A DNA stretch of 64,000 nucleotides from positions 448,745,292-448,809,291 of the forward strand of contig CM077115.1 in assembly GCA_039619475.1 (NCBI GenBank), read 5' to 3'. Origin of the DNA: Icerya purchasi. Lineage: Eukaryota; Arthropoda; Insecta; Hemiptera; Monophlebidae. How positions within the stretch are numbered: position 1 is the stretch's first letter; every line of letters begins with the position of its first letter. Shown here one piece after another: positions 33,560 through 45,009 of the stretch. Below the pieces are notes generated by a model, which saw only the letters and a program-made list of their open reading frames with translations, was not told the origin of the DNA and did no database searches. The translations under genes were made by a program, and so were the position numbers.

Positions 33560-36264
33560 GACGAACTAGGCGAGCACGCGATCTGTCCTATCTGCCAATT
33601 GCGTTAAAAAAAAAAACGAACGCGATGAACGAATTTGACACGACAGTTCCATACACAGAAGCCCGCCATGCTGCAATTAGACTTACCATGGAAAATTTTA
33701 TACTGCTAACAAGTTACTACTTTTATCCAAAAAATTGAATCTCAAACTCTCGACTCATGAAGGGATGTCCTTCAGTGTTTTCTAGTAAATGTTTCCTCTA
33801 GCTTTCTATTCAGTTTGTGCGATAATGTTGTTCACAGTCTCATGATATTCTCTCCTTTGACCTTTTTTCAATTTCTTCCTTGTGTCGGTTCTGTTTTAGT
33901 CGTCGTTCACCGCCTTTATCACGATATCTCTTTTTTAACATTCAGGATCACCATACTGTACATTCTCCTACATTTTCTTTGAATTCTCTTTCGTGCGTCT
34001 TCTTAATGCTCTCCGCTATATTTTAGCTTGCTTAAGTTCAAAAAATTCCTATTCCTTACAATGCTTCTTTCATTCTCTACTTTCCAATTCTTGATATTGT
34101 TCCGAATCTTGAGCACTTTATTAATTCTATTTGTAGCCGAATCAGAGTTTGAATAACTTTCGTAGAATGTAAGTGTGTCTATACTCTTTGTTAGAGAGGG
34201 GGGGGGGGAGAAAGATGTGAGGAATTTTTGTCTTCAGGAAATAATAGTGGTAAAGGAATTTCAGGAGACATAGGAGGTACATCTTTAGGAGGAAGGACAT
34301 TATTCTATATAGGCCGGGAATTTTTTTAATTGCTCTGATTAATCTAATTAATTGCGTTCACACTAGTATATAGTATCATTATTATTGTTTTTATAAAAAC
34401 TTAGAACAGTGGCGGCGGTGCATCTGAAAATGTTTACACATTTTTTTTAAAAAACAATTGGCAGTAAAAATGAAAAAGTCCATTGAATTAAAGAGCTTCG
34501 ACGAGTAACCAATTTTTAATCACAACAAGCGGACGATACAATCGTCTAAAATGTACCCGCAATAAGGAGGAGAAGCCGCTTTGTTCGGAAAGTATCATCG
34601 CATTTGTGGATTTCTTGTAGTGAAATAAAGCAGTATTGGCTTTTTGAAAGTTATAAGAATGTAATATTATAATTAAGAAAGAAACGGTATTTTTACAGAC
34701 TTAGGTTTGTGTAAGTGTATTCTTGAAAATAATTATAACGGCGTGGCGATTATGATTAAAGAGAAATATTTGAAGAAAAAAAATTACATTTTTATGTAAA
34801 CTATTTTAAGAAATCTACATATATGTATACATATATGGCGCATGAAAAATGCATACAATTTTGATTACAATAAAATATTTAAAATTAAAAACCCTCCGAA
34901 ATATCATCCGTAATATTTTGGAAAGAACAGAATCTGCTGTTGCCTGATCGAATATCTGATAAAAAGCCCACAAATTTAATGATACTTTCCGAATAAAACC
35001 TCTCATCGGAGGAAAACAATAAGTGTATTGTACCGGGGCGGCGCACGAACGCAATTACTATCGCAATCATAGCCTATTATATCGTGAAACGTCACGCATC
35101 ATCTGGAAACCCCCCCGAGAGAGGAAAGAGTAACTCTCAGTAATAATCAACATCTGTGTTTCTGTCATTCAACCAGTTCCCTAATCAGAGCACAACACGT
35201 TTGAGTACGTTGTAGTTCAAAAATTATTAATAATCACAAATTTCATTAATGCGAGACGGTTTGCGATAAAATGGATTACACCACACATTATATCGATTAT
35301 AGTAAGAAATAATAAATGAAAATAAATCACATTAAAAAAAGAACAAAAGAAACAGAAACCGCTAATTACTCCTTAGATTACAGCTGTACACAACCGAAAC
35401 ATATCTCTTTCAAAATAACATATTGCCCGATACTGTTATATCGTTTTACCGTCTCGGTACCAGTGTAATTTTGCAACGTTCAAGGTGAAGTGTCGGGAAA
35501 ATAATTTTAAGCCATGCGTTATTATTTACGATAGTAGTTATTGCATCTGTATCCGACGCGAGTATAGAACACACTGGTTCAGCGTGATTTGTCCTTCGCT
35601 GAAATAATAATACGTATAAGTCTCTAGCCTTTAAATCCTGCTGCATTGGGGAAGACCAAATCTGTCTTATCGCTCATTTTCTCGAGATCAACGAAAATAA
35701 CGCTGGCAACATTCGTTAAACAGAATATAAAGGGAATCTCGATTGTAACATAGTCGTATCAACAAAGTTTTTTTAAATCGCCTATTTTTATTACTCTAAT
35801 CTATGTAAACAATGAATTGCAGTGCAGGCACATGAACTTTAATAAATTAATCGCCGTCACATACATAAAGTATATTACCAGTTTAAAATTTTAATTTTAA
35901 TTAATTGCTCTTTTAGATATTTATTATCGTTTCCATAATTTATAAAATATTATCTAAACGCTATAACAGTGCATTTGCATTTTTTCGAAACAGTCGTATG
36001 TTACAAATTGTTTAACCTTTATTATACTTGCATGTTTCGCGCTAGGTCAGTACACAGCAGACATAAATAGGACTGCACTTTTATAACGATGTAAATCAAA
36101 CGATTACTAATCAGTTCCGAATGTAGTCTTGCGTGTGTACACAACCTGCGTTGCATATAACAATTGCTATGGACACTAATACTTATGCCTGTACAGCTGA
36201 GATGTACGAATAGAGGTAGTCGCCGACGCTCAGTAATTAAGTATGGCACTATAAGAAGAAGACT
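33560..36264. other. intronic DNA without recognised gene
   Basis: A+T-rich, with a G-run at about 34199-34211. Short frames at 34815-35070 and 35446-35646 show no family resemblance. Confidence 0.4.
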
Positions 36265-36675
36265 TGCATGTTTACACCGGTTACGCAGAGCCATGCTTAA
36301 TGTATAATATTGTAAATTTTTGTTTATTTACTACAATTTTCTAAATAGATTTCATTTTGTTTATGCTATTCCAATTATTAGTTCTATTATAATTTGTTCA
36401 ACTTTTATAATTGCATATTTACACCGGTTTCGCAGAGCCATGCTTAATGTATAATATTGTAAATTGTTTTTTGGTTATTTATTGCAATTTTCAAAATAGA
36501 TTTCATTCTGTTTTACGTTATACCTAATAATTGATTACTGTGTTACACATTTATTAATGTAATTAATGTGTATTGTAATGTATACATTAAAACTGTATTT
36601 GATTTTGTGTATAACCACTACTAGCGCTTTGTAGCGCATTTGTGGATTCCATTAATAATAATAATAAATTGAATT
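36265..36675 (+). mobile_element. LINE 3' tail with internal tandem duplication
   Basis: A segment starting TTTACACCGGTTACGCAGAG (near 36270) is repeated about 147 bp later (TTTACACCGGTTTCGCAGAG near 36417), with the following ~100 bp also matching. The block ends with AGCGCATTTGTGGATTCCAT and a (TAA)n tail (about 36653-36668). A (TAA)n tail after this type of sequence is characteristic of several insect LINE families. No coding part is visible upstream. Confidence 0.5.
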
Positions 36676-39195
36676 GAATTTAACAACAATTTACGGATAT
36701 GACCAGCAATTATACCAATTTCTGCTGCAAATGTCGCAGCCATTATACTCTCTAGTAGCAAGCCAAAAATTACCTTCCTCCTCCTTTAGTTTGGTCAATC
36801 TTTGTAGCCCGAAAAGTACCGGCGAATTTATTTTTATTTGTAATTTGCTTTAGCATTTCACCACATTACTAGAAGTACTGAAGAGTTCGAGTATCTTAAA
36901 CGCCGAGCGCCAAAAATCGCATAAAAACATCAAGAGTAAAAAATGATAACAAATTAAGAAATTACCTAAATAATCGCTTAAAAAGGGCATTATAACTCGC
37001 TGCCAATATCAATCCTGAAATTTTAAGAATGTACAACAAACATCAACAACTTCTCACATGTGTGTATATATATATGAGCCTTTGAAAGAAAATTTAGCCA
37101 ATATTTTAGCTTTAAATTTTAACCACTTCAGGGCGCTGCTGGAAACTTCAAGGTTTAAATACAAAAATTACTGTTAATAGCAGATTTGGAAAATGTTAAA
37201 TGATATTTATTTTAATTTCCTTTTTTTTTAATATTTTTTAAATGTCGTATTATTTGCTTAACGATTTCTCGCTTTTAGTAATATTTTCTTGTAAAGACAC
37301 GTTTTAAAGTTTATTTTAGATCTGACCAGTGATTTTTATTTACCGCTGCTCAATGCAAAAAAAAAAGAAGAAAGGAAGAAAAATGGCCGCTCATTAATCA
37401 TTTGCGATCGAGTCCTTTTTACCTGAGTTGTTGTTGTCCGTCCTTTAACTGTTAGTAAGTTCGTTCTTTGTTTACCACGTGTGTATCGTTTGTTTTTCAC
37501 CCATTGTCAACTTCGTTGTGCATCCCCCCGTGTATTTTAACGTTTTCTTTTAAAATCCGAATTTCTTAATTATTCTGTTGAAAATCCCTTTTTTCAGAGC
37601 TCCGTCGTCGTTTTTGTGAAAAGTCAACATCGCCTTAAGTAGTCATTTATTCGATATTATAATTTTTACATCTGAAATTTTTAATATTTTAACTTAACCG
37701 TAAACAAAAGTATTTTTCTTTTCGAACGTGTACTATATATATGTATATCGATGGAAAAAATGTGTTTCAAGAGGACCAAACAGAATTACTTTCGCCTGAT
37801 GATGAAGAACACTATAATTGACTATAGTTTGAATGAATTTTCTTTAAAATAATACGTAATTTGTTTTTTATTTAAATTAATACATTGGTATTATTGATAT
37901 TAAAATAAAACTAAAATTTAAAGAAAAATGGAATAAAATTAAAACTATTTATTTGCTTTTTTTTTTTTAAGCACGTCGGCTAAGCCAATCCAAAGGTATG
38001 ACACGACAGCATTAATGATTATATAGGAAAACTATTAGAAAATATGAATGAAGCTAATAAAGGAATAACCGAGGGGGAGAAGGAAATGAAAGCATTAAGC
38101 GCTGTAAGGCGTAGGATAAGACGCAAAAAATCGGAATATACAGTGTATCGCGCGTTCCGTGAAAAATGAAAGGACGTTGAAGTAAAATGTGATTCACATC
38201 ACAGACGAAGTTTACTTCTGACGGATCACAAAGAGAGGTTAATGGAGAAACGGAAGAGCGAAGCAGGAAGCAAGCTGTGAGATTAACCGCAAAGTGTCTA
38301 ATTATAGATGAGATAGTTGACCACCTCATGTTGGGGAAATTAAGAAACCACGGAAAAAGAGAAGGAATGGATTTTATGACTAAATAAAAGGAAACAATTC
38401 ATTTGCATCGTTACTGTGTCATTGTAAGTTTTTCTACCAAAATCGTTTTAAATGAAATGTTATTTTAATTGTGAATTTGTGCGTATTGTTATTGCAAAAT
38501 TTAAGTATAATACTGTTGTGCCGTAATTAAATGATAGAAATACGATTTTTAATAAATTTGTTTCTAATTCAAATGGCATTTTATAACACAAACTGGTCAC
38601 CGTCTATCGAGTAAAAAAAATAAAATCAAATAAAATCAAATAAAATAAAAAGTTTTTTGAAACTCGGTTCTTTTAAGAATTTGTTACGTTATAATAACAG
38701 ATGTTAAAAACTTTTCGAAATGCTGCGAAAATTTTACACGGTTAAACCAGCAGCGGATCCATGAGAGGAGGGGCATTCCCCCAAAAGAACCAAAGCTTCT
38801 ATGAGGAAATTTGTTACAACAGAGACACTTAATTTACGCTACAAAAAATTTGTATGAATTTTACAACATACGGATTTAACAATTAATATTTAATACTGTT
38901 TTTTAGTAAAACTATTAATGTTACTACGTTTTTATTTTATTTTAAACCCAACTGTCATCGATCTTTTGCCTTTCTTATTTATTTTTAATTTCTATTTTGT
39001 AATTTTAATTAAAAATAGTTCAATGAAAAATATATGAACTATGTCACTTGCAAAGAGTAAAACCAATGGATTTAATTAAATAATTTCCAGATATTCCTCT
39101 TAGTTTGCTGGAAGGAGTGCAGCACAAGTAACTACGGATATCATAACTTCTGTTGATAGCTCAACAGCTAGATGTAGAATTAAAAAAAATAAAAT

Positions 39196-39199
<4 letters not shown>

Positions 39200-39242
<43 letters not shown>
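39200..39242. repeat. (TA)n microsatellite
   Basis: More than 20 uninterrupted AT dinucleotides. Confidence 0.95.
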
Positions 39243-39244
<2 letters not shown>

Positions 39245-39289
39245 CGACGGATTCGGCTGCCATGACTTTCGATATTTCTCACGCTGCAC

Positions 39290-40130
39290 CAAATTAAAAA
39301 ATGATAATGATTACTTTTCTCCAAATTCTAAATTCCATATTTCTCCGCGTTTTGACAGTTTCTCAGGCCTATCTGGCTCCGATTTCTATTTCTCCAGCTT
39401 CCGCGGGCAGCGAGCAAATTGAGCATTCTCCGATCATAATGCTAGATCGACAAATTTCGTGGGAAATGCCAATGTTCATGGATCGTCAATCTGGCGATCC
39501 GTGTATATGTGTGTGTTAATTATTTAAGGGTGGTTTGTCCGGTCTGGTGTTGTGTGCGTCGAAGATGTGAGTCGAGCTACGTCGAGCCGTGAGAAGTTTT
39601 TTTCTAAGAACCCGAAGAAACCGACGCAGGGTACTCGCCGCTCCATCAATTTTGAAATGTTCTAGAAAAATCGGTGGCGTGTTGAATTTTTTATATATGT
39701 ACTTTTATTATTAGACAAAATGGCCGTTTTTGGTTCAATCGTCTTCGAATTCGGCTAATCAGTCTTCGCTTCCTTGTCGTCGCGAGAGGATCTCAATTGT
39801 CATGCGCCGGGAGGCTAACTTTTTTTTCTATCATTAATTGCTATACGCCGTTTTAGGCGAATTTTACTGTGTTTTAATATTCGTTTTCATTGTGCGATCG
39901 TTTTTTTTTTTTTTTTTAGATTTCATTGCATTTGCGCAATTTTCTTCTCAATAAACCGTTTTTCTCGATTAGAGATTTTTCTTTTGTTTTTTCGTTATTT
40001 GAACACGTTTTCGTGGAGGACATTCGAATTCCGCACAAAGCACTAACACAGTGACAAGTCACACACGAATTCCGCACCAGACCCGAAATAGCCCACCCGC
40101 TGACAACTCCAATTGCGCACAGCCTTTAAA
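39290..40130. other. G+C-richer block, origin unknown
   Basis: This block stands out from its A+T-rich surroundings. It has a 72-codon plus frame (39301-39519), an AATAAA at about 39950 and short repeated GAATTCCGCAC motifs at its right end. The start TGTTAATTATTTAAGG (39515) and internal AATAAA could suggest a solo LTR, but I found no matching CA end with a target duplication and no second copy. Confidence 0.25.
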
Positions 40131-42665
40131 AAAAATACTCTGATTTTATAAAGTCGATGAAGGAATAAAATGAGTAAAAGTCGCTCTTTCAGTGACTTCC
40201 AAAATGTGTTATCGTAATGAAACGTTTACTATTTGGAATAATAACCGAACTACATTTCAGTCGATTAAAAAAGCCTTTAACGTTTGCGAAAAATAGGCTA
40301 CTATCCCGTTAGCAGTACGATTGTTATTCGAAATATTTTTTACAATCTAGAAACGTACACATATTTAAAGAAATGTTGCATAAAATAGAATAATTTTTGC
40401 ACGAATATGATATAAAATAACGTAAATTACGATAATTTCTAACTGAATATGTAGAATTTTCAGCGCACGGCATATTATGTTTCATGAAAGCTTCTATTTC
40501 ACATTAATACAAAATACTTTCATATCAACTGATTAATGTACATAAAATATAAATGTGACCATGTAAAATTTTCGAGTTTGACAAATTAAATATGTTCTTA
40601 TAATATAGTTACTTACGAGTTTGAGGGAACCGAGTTTCGGAAAAGTTTCAGTTCAGATTTGATTTTATCCATTAATCAGTGTTCAATCTCAGTTATAAAT
40701 TGTCATTTGAATTAAAACCAAATTTGTTAAAAATCGTAATTTTTTCATTTAGTGTACCAATACATAGTATTCTACTTAAATTTTAAATGACAACGCAAAA
40801 ATTTACCATTAAAATAAAATCCTATTTAAAACAATTTAATTAAAACTTACAATGATAATAATTACGCAAATAAATAGTGTCAGTACTACTACATTTTTTC
40901 TTTAAATGTTAGTTGGATTTAACAAGATAATTTTCCTTCGTCAAGTTTTTATAATTTGTAGTTTATTGTAAATTAAATAGTTTCTACTCTAAATAATAGA
41001 TATTTTTGCGCACATTTGGTTGGTATTAATGTATTTTGATAGATAAATGATAAAGAAGCAGAAGTTTAAACTCAAATTTAGGTTATGAGAATAAAAAAGT
41101 AATTCTTAGAAGCAACACTGAAATATGATTTCATTACTTCTGTGTAATGTTTTCCATTAATACAAAACATGCCCGGGAAAAACTTTTTTTTTGAACTTTT
41201 AAGTTTCCAGCACCCTCCGGTAATTTAAATTTAAAGCTAAAATATCGTTATACTTTTCTTTCCAAAGTATCCGTTTATATATTTTCGAAAACTACATTCG
41301 TTTGCCGTTTTTAGATGCAAATGGGGTTTAAATTAAGTGCTTATTGAAAATGTTTATTGCGATGCGAAGTTTTTGTTGTTTATTGTATATTTTAAATTTC
41401 AGGAATAATATCGGTTGGTCATTTATGCATTTTGAAGTAATTTTTAGATAATTTTAAATTTGTCATATTACATATTCTTAACTCGTTGAGCGACTTTTAG
41501 CGCTCAGAGGTCAGAAGAGTTGTTCAAACGTTAGCATTTTCTGAAAGAGCATTTAATACTATTTTTGTATATAGCTTTACATTTTAACGTGTAAGCGTCA
41601 TAATTTTTCCTCATCAAAAAACATCAAAAATTATCATCCGGCTTATAATAAGTACATAACAGTAATTCGACACTGTTTAAATTATTGCTCTATTTTTAAT
41701 CATAGAAATAAAATGATGCTTCAAAATTGTTATTTTACAGGCGCTTTGTAGAATTCAAACTGTTCTAGAAATATTTATCCCCATGATAAAACTGTTAACA
41801 CTGATAATTTCTTAACATTAATGGTAACACGAAATTAACATTAACGTATATATGAAAGTGAAATATTTTATTAAAGATAATAACTTCCAAATAAGGAAAA
41901 ATTTTAGCTGCCGCTATGTCAAGAGGTAGTATACACGTGTAATCATAAATATAATTCTTTTGAAACTAGAAAGATAAAAGAACACAAATGTAGACAATTA
42001 GGAGTAAGCTAAATTACTGAAAGTTGAGCTAACTAGTAAATTGCAAAAGCCGGAATCAATTTTTAATGATTAAAACATAAATATATCACAGTTATTTATC
42101 GGAACTACTTGTTTAAAAAAAAAAAAATGGAATTAGAAGTTTAAACAATTACGTATATTTAAAATTAATCTGGCGTATTCTCAAATATTTTTTAATAAAC
42201 CGTTATACAGGAATGATTTTTAATACATAGACAGGTGTAGAGTATTTTTCATTAGTAGATTAAAAATTAATTGTCAAAAATAGGATACGTAAAAATGTTG
42301 AAAGTTATCGAACATTAAAAATATAGTACGATCAAGCGCCATCAGTTTTGGAAACCCTTAGTCCAGCGAACAGCGATTATGGTCCGAGCGTCGTTTTCGT
42401 TTGTTTTTTTATATTTCATACCTGCAAACTTCCGGTGCGCAATTCGTGTGTGGAGATTAGAGACCTTTTTTTAACCTTCGACTCAGGTAAATAACTGTGC
42501 GCAATTCGAGTGTGGCCGTTTTCGTGATATCTCCGCCGCGGATTTTCTTCGTTGCCCTTATAAAAAGCCCTAAAGCCCTGCTCGGTTGGGCTATCGGTCA
42601 TGATACACCGGGAAGTACACGTTGGCGCCCGATAAACATCACAAATAAATAAATTTCGAATTTCT

Positions 42666-42983
42666 CTAGATTTCACCTGTGCGTCTTACAATATGTCTAA
42701 AAAATTGATGGACCCGTCGTCTTCCACATAATCTGTGCAATTCTTCCGGTTCATCCACTTTAGCCCGTATTGAAAGATTTGTTCTTCTTTCCGTCCACGC
42801 TATAATTCGTCGCCAAATCCACATTTCAAAAATTACAAAGCGGCGCTTATCCACTGTTTTGATCGTCCACGTTTCGGCCGCATACAAGAAAATTATTGGG
42901 AGAATCAGCTTTTTTATTAGTTTCTTTTGCAAGTTTACAAACGGTTTTTTATTACAAGTTATACTTTTCAGCCATTGTAGCAT
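42666..42983 (-). pseudogene. RTE post-RT domain
   Basis: The 105-codon minus frame has KKLIKKLILPIIFLYAAETW, TVDKRRFVIFEMWIWRRII, WTERRTNLSI and the RR..FFRHIVRR end. This matches the thumb and C-terminal helix of RTE reverse transcriptases (K.LI...ILP.LLYGAETW, ..FE.WCWRR.L.I.W.dr.TN.sIL..., ..FFGHI.RR). Confidence 0.85.
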
Positions 42984-43245
42984 TACCTAATGCAATTCGT
43001 CTTTTTATTTCCGCTGAACATCCATCATTAGCAGTAATCAACGATCCTAGATAGATAGAAGATTGTACTTTTTCAAAATCTATCAGGAGATTGGCGTTGT
43101 TAAGGACGGACTTTCTATCACCATAATTTTGGGTTTATTTACATTGACTAATCTTCCTTGACGCGTTTAATTAGCTCCGTCATTTCTTTGCCTGATGTCG
43201 CCACTAGCGCGTAGTGTCATCAGCGCATCTCAAATTGGAGATCTT

Positions 43246-43935
43246 TCAGCCACCGATAGAAATGTCGCCGTTCCATTTGTGCAGAGCTTCCCTCATAATA
43301 TACTCGCCGTAGATATTGAAGAGTTGAGGCGACGGGATATCTCCTGGTCGAACGCCGCGTTCTGCTTTAAAAGCTGTCGATTCTTCTCCAGCCATTCGGA
43401 CCGTCATTTCACGTTTTCGTACAAACTTTTCACCAATGTAATTAGATGTCCAGGTACGCCCATTTCCGCAAGGATACGCAGTTCCTTTGAACGTCTTACA
43501 CAATCGAAAGCTTTTGTATAGTCAATAAAGCATAATACGGCGGAGATGTTATATTCAAGGCATTTTTCTATTACCATTCGTACGTTAAGAATTTGTTCTC
43601 GTGTTCCGTGTCTAGCAGAGAAACCAGCTTGTTCCATCGGTATTTGTCTATTAAGAAAGACCTTCAATCGTTCGTTCAAGATTTTTAACAGTATCTTGCT
43701 TGGATGTGAAATTAAAGCAATCGTACGGTAATTGGTGCACATTTCTTAGTATCACCTTTTTTGTGGATTGGTATGCACCAATATTTCGACCATTCACCTG
43801 TACGCCATATATAATTCCAAAGTTTCCATATAGTAATAATCGCGTTATCCCCGAGCCTCATCAGGATCTCTGCTTCTACGTTATCGTTGCCTGGCGATTT
43901 CCCATTTTTCAGTGATTTGATTGCCTTTTTTTCTT
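43246..43935 (-). pseudogene. RTE reverse transcriptase relic
   Basis: The minus strand gives IKSLKNGKSPGNDNVEAE (about 43870-43925), then, in one frame (43742-43404), TNYRTIALISHPSKILLKIL, IPMEQAGFSARHGTREQILN and FIDYTKAFDCV (first catalytic Asp). The frame 43503-43246 continues with AERGVRPGDIPSPQLFNIYG and EYIMREAL. The YADD motif should follow below 43246, but the reading is too broken to see it. These are RT motifs 0-4 in the RTE pattern (NYRTI.LISH, GFRxGRGTRDQI). Confidence 0.85.
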
Positions 43936-43940
43936 CCTCT

Positions 43941-44127
43941 ATCCAAGTCGCTCCCCAGCTTACCCAGCCTGAAATAATTGGGTACCAGAGAAATCTGGGA
44001 AAGTAAAGGCGGCCGAGAGAAAGGAACTGGCCCCCCTACTCTCATTAGTGCCGTTGGGCTTAGTACATTGTGAACCTTAACTTCACAATCCCAACGCCCT
44101 GTCAAGGGTATGGAACTCACTTTTTAT
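43941..44127 (+). mobile_element. SINE, 5'-truncated, inserted in RTE
   Basis: From ATCCAAGTCGCTC to TCAAGGGTATGGAACTCAC the plus strand matches the body and 3' end of the SINE at 12721-13018. Shared blocks are GAAATAATTGGGTACCAGAG, AAGTAAAGGCGG and CCCTGTCAAGGGTATGG. The tRNA head is missing. RTE coding sequence resumes on both sides, so the SINE is the younger insertion. Confidence 0.8.
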
Positions 44128-44212
44128 TACGATATCAGGTTCCGTTTCCTGGGATGTGGTGCCATCCGTCACGAAAAAAATCGATATTTGTTCCTTCTTC
44201 GCAATAGTCCCG

Positions 44213-44395
44213 TCAGTGTCTCAATACTCTCTTTTTGTCCCACGCCGCATTACCATCTTTATCTTTCACTTCGCATCTTTGTAGTTTAAAACCTCTGGAA
44301 AGTTGCTTGATCTTCTTACAAAAGTTTTTCATATCACTTTTATCATCAAATTTCTGTATCTCTTGGCATACTTCATCTACATATAAACGCAGCAC
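44213..44395 (-). pseudogene. RTE linker between endonuclease and RT
   Basis: A 60-codon minus frame reads DDKSDMKNFCKKIKQLSRGF and KLQRCEVKDKDGNAAWDKKR. The phrase with KDKDGN..W..E/KR..RW is typical of the linker just before the RTE reverse transcriptase. The frame ends at the SINE insertion side. Confidence 0.65.
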
Positions 44396-44712
44396 GATCT
44401 TTTCGACATGATTTCTGAACTCTTCGATTTAGATTCCGATATTCTGTGTCACATTGCCAGATGATTTCGCTTGTCTTCGTGAGACAATTAGGGCGCCAAA
44501 GTACGATCAGTTATCCACGGTTAATGTCTCTTCTTTATTAGTTTTGGTCTTTGTGCAGCTATTTTTTTTTTTTACTTTTGATTATGATGCCTCTTATCCA
44601 GTTCCACTCAGCAATGGGGTTCCCATTATCTATTTCATTATTTATCATATTCTTATTTGTAGTTACAGCGGAAGCGACTTTTTGACATTCTTGATCCGTA
44701 AGGTAAATTCAT

Positions 44713-44890
44713 TTATTGACCCACCTTTTGGTTGACATTGCGTATTCTTATCCTAAGTCTAAATCTAGCACATAATAGTTGTTTGTGCTGTTTAAACAAT
44801 GTGTTCGTCACGACTAAATCCTGTTCTGCACAAAATTGCAATGGGTTTTCTCCTCTTCTGTTGCGGGTGCCCAGTCCAAAGCAGCCCACA
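44713..44890 (-). pseudogene. RTE endonuclease fragment
   Basis: The minus strand reads FGLGTRNRRGENPLQFCAEQ and DLVVTNTLFKQHKQLL. The motif G-x-GxRNxxGxxLxxFCxxxxLVxTNTLF is the hallmark of RTE/BovB-type endonucleases just after the GDFN catalytic motif. After HKQLL the reading jumps to ARFRLRIRIRN, which normally follows the catalytic SDH motif, so the intervening 50 or so residues are deleted. Confidence 0.75.
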
Positions 44891-44899
44891 ACTCCATAG

Positions 44900-44921
44900 A
44901 TATATATATATATATATATAC

Positions 44922-44997
<76 letters not shown>
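44900..44997. repeat. compound (TA)n-(CA)n-(TA)n microsatellite
   Basis: (TA)n at about 44900-44920, (CA)n at about 44926-44970 and (TA)n at about 44971-44997. It replaces the expected N-terminal part of the RTE endonuclease. Confidence 0.95.
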
Positions 44998-45009
44998 TAC
45001 ACGTTATAT

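Larger units (their letters stand above)
42660..44970 (-). mobile_element. RTE-clade LINE, decayed and interrupted by a SINE
   Basis: On the minus strand, from high to low coordinates: endonuclease C-terminal part (44713-44890), linker (44213-44395), RT (43246-43935) and post-RT domain (42666-42983). A SINE (43941-44127) sits between linker and RT. The endonuclease has lost its front half to the compound AT/CA microsatellite at 44900-44997 and has an internal deletion. The typical RTE basic C-terminal tail is absent, so the 3' end is missing as well. Confidence 0.8.

Noticed and set aside
38054..38400. Lys/Arg/Glu-rich block on the plus strand as a gene
   Set aside because: It reads as short pieces between stops with no motif; it may be old LINE debris, but I cannot support any assignment.
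44713..44967. Cys-Val repeat protein in the minus frame
   Set aside because: The CVCVCV part is only the reading of the (CA)n microsatellite; the rest is the RTE endonuclease fragment.
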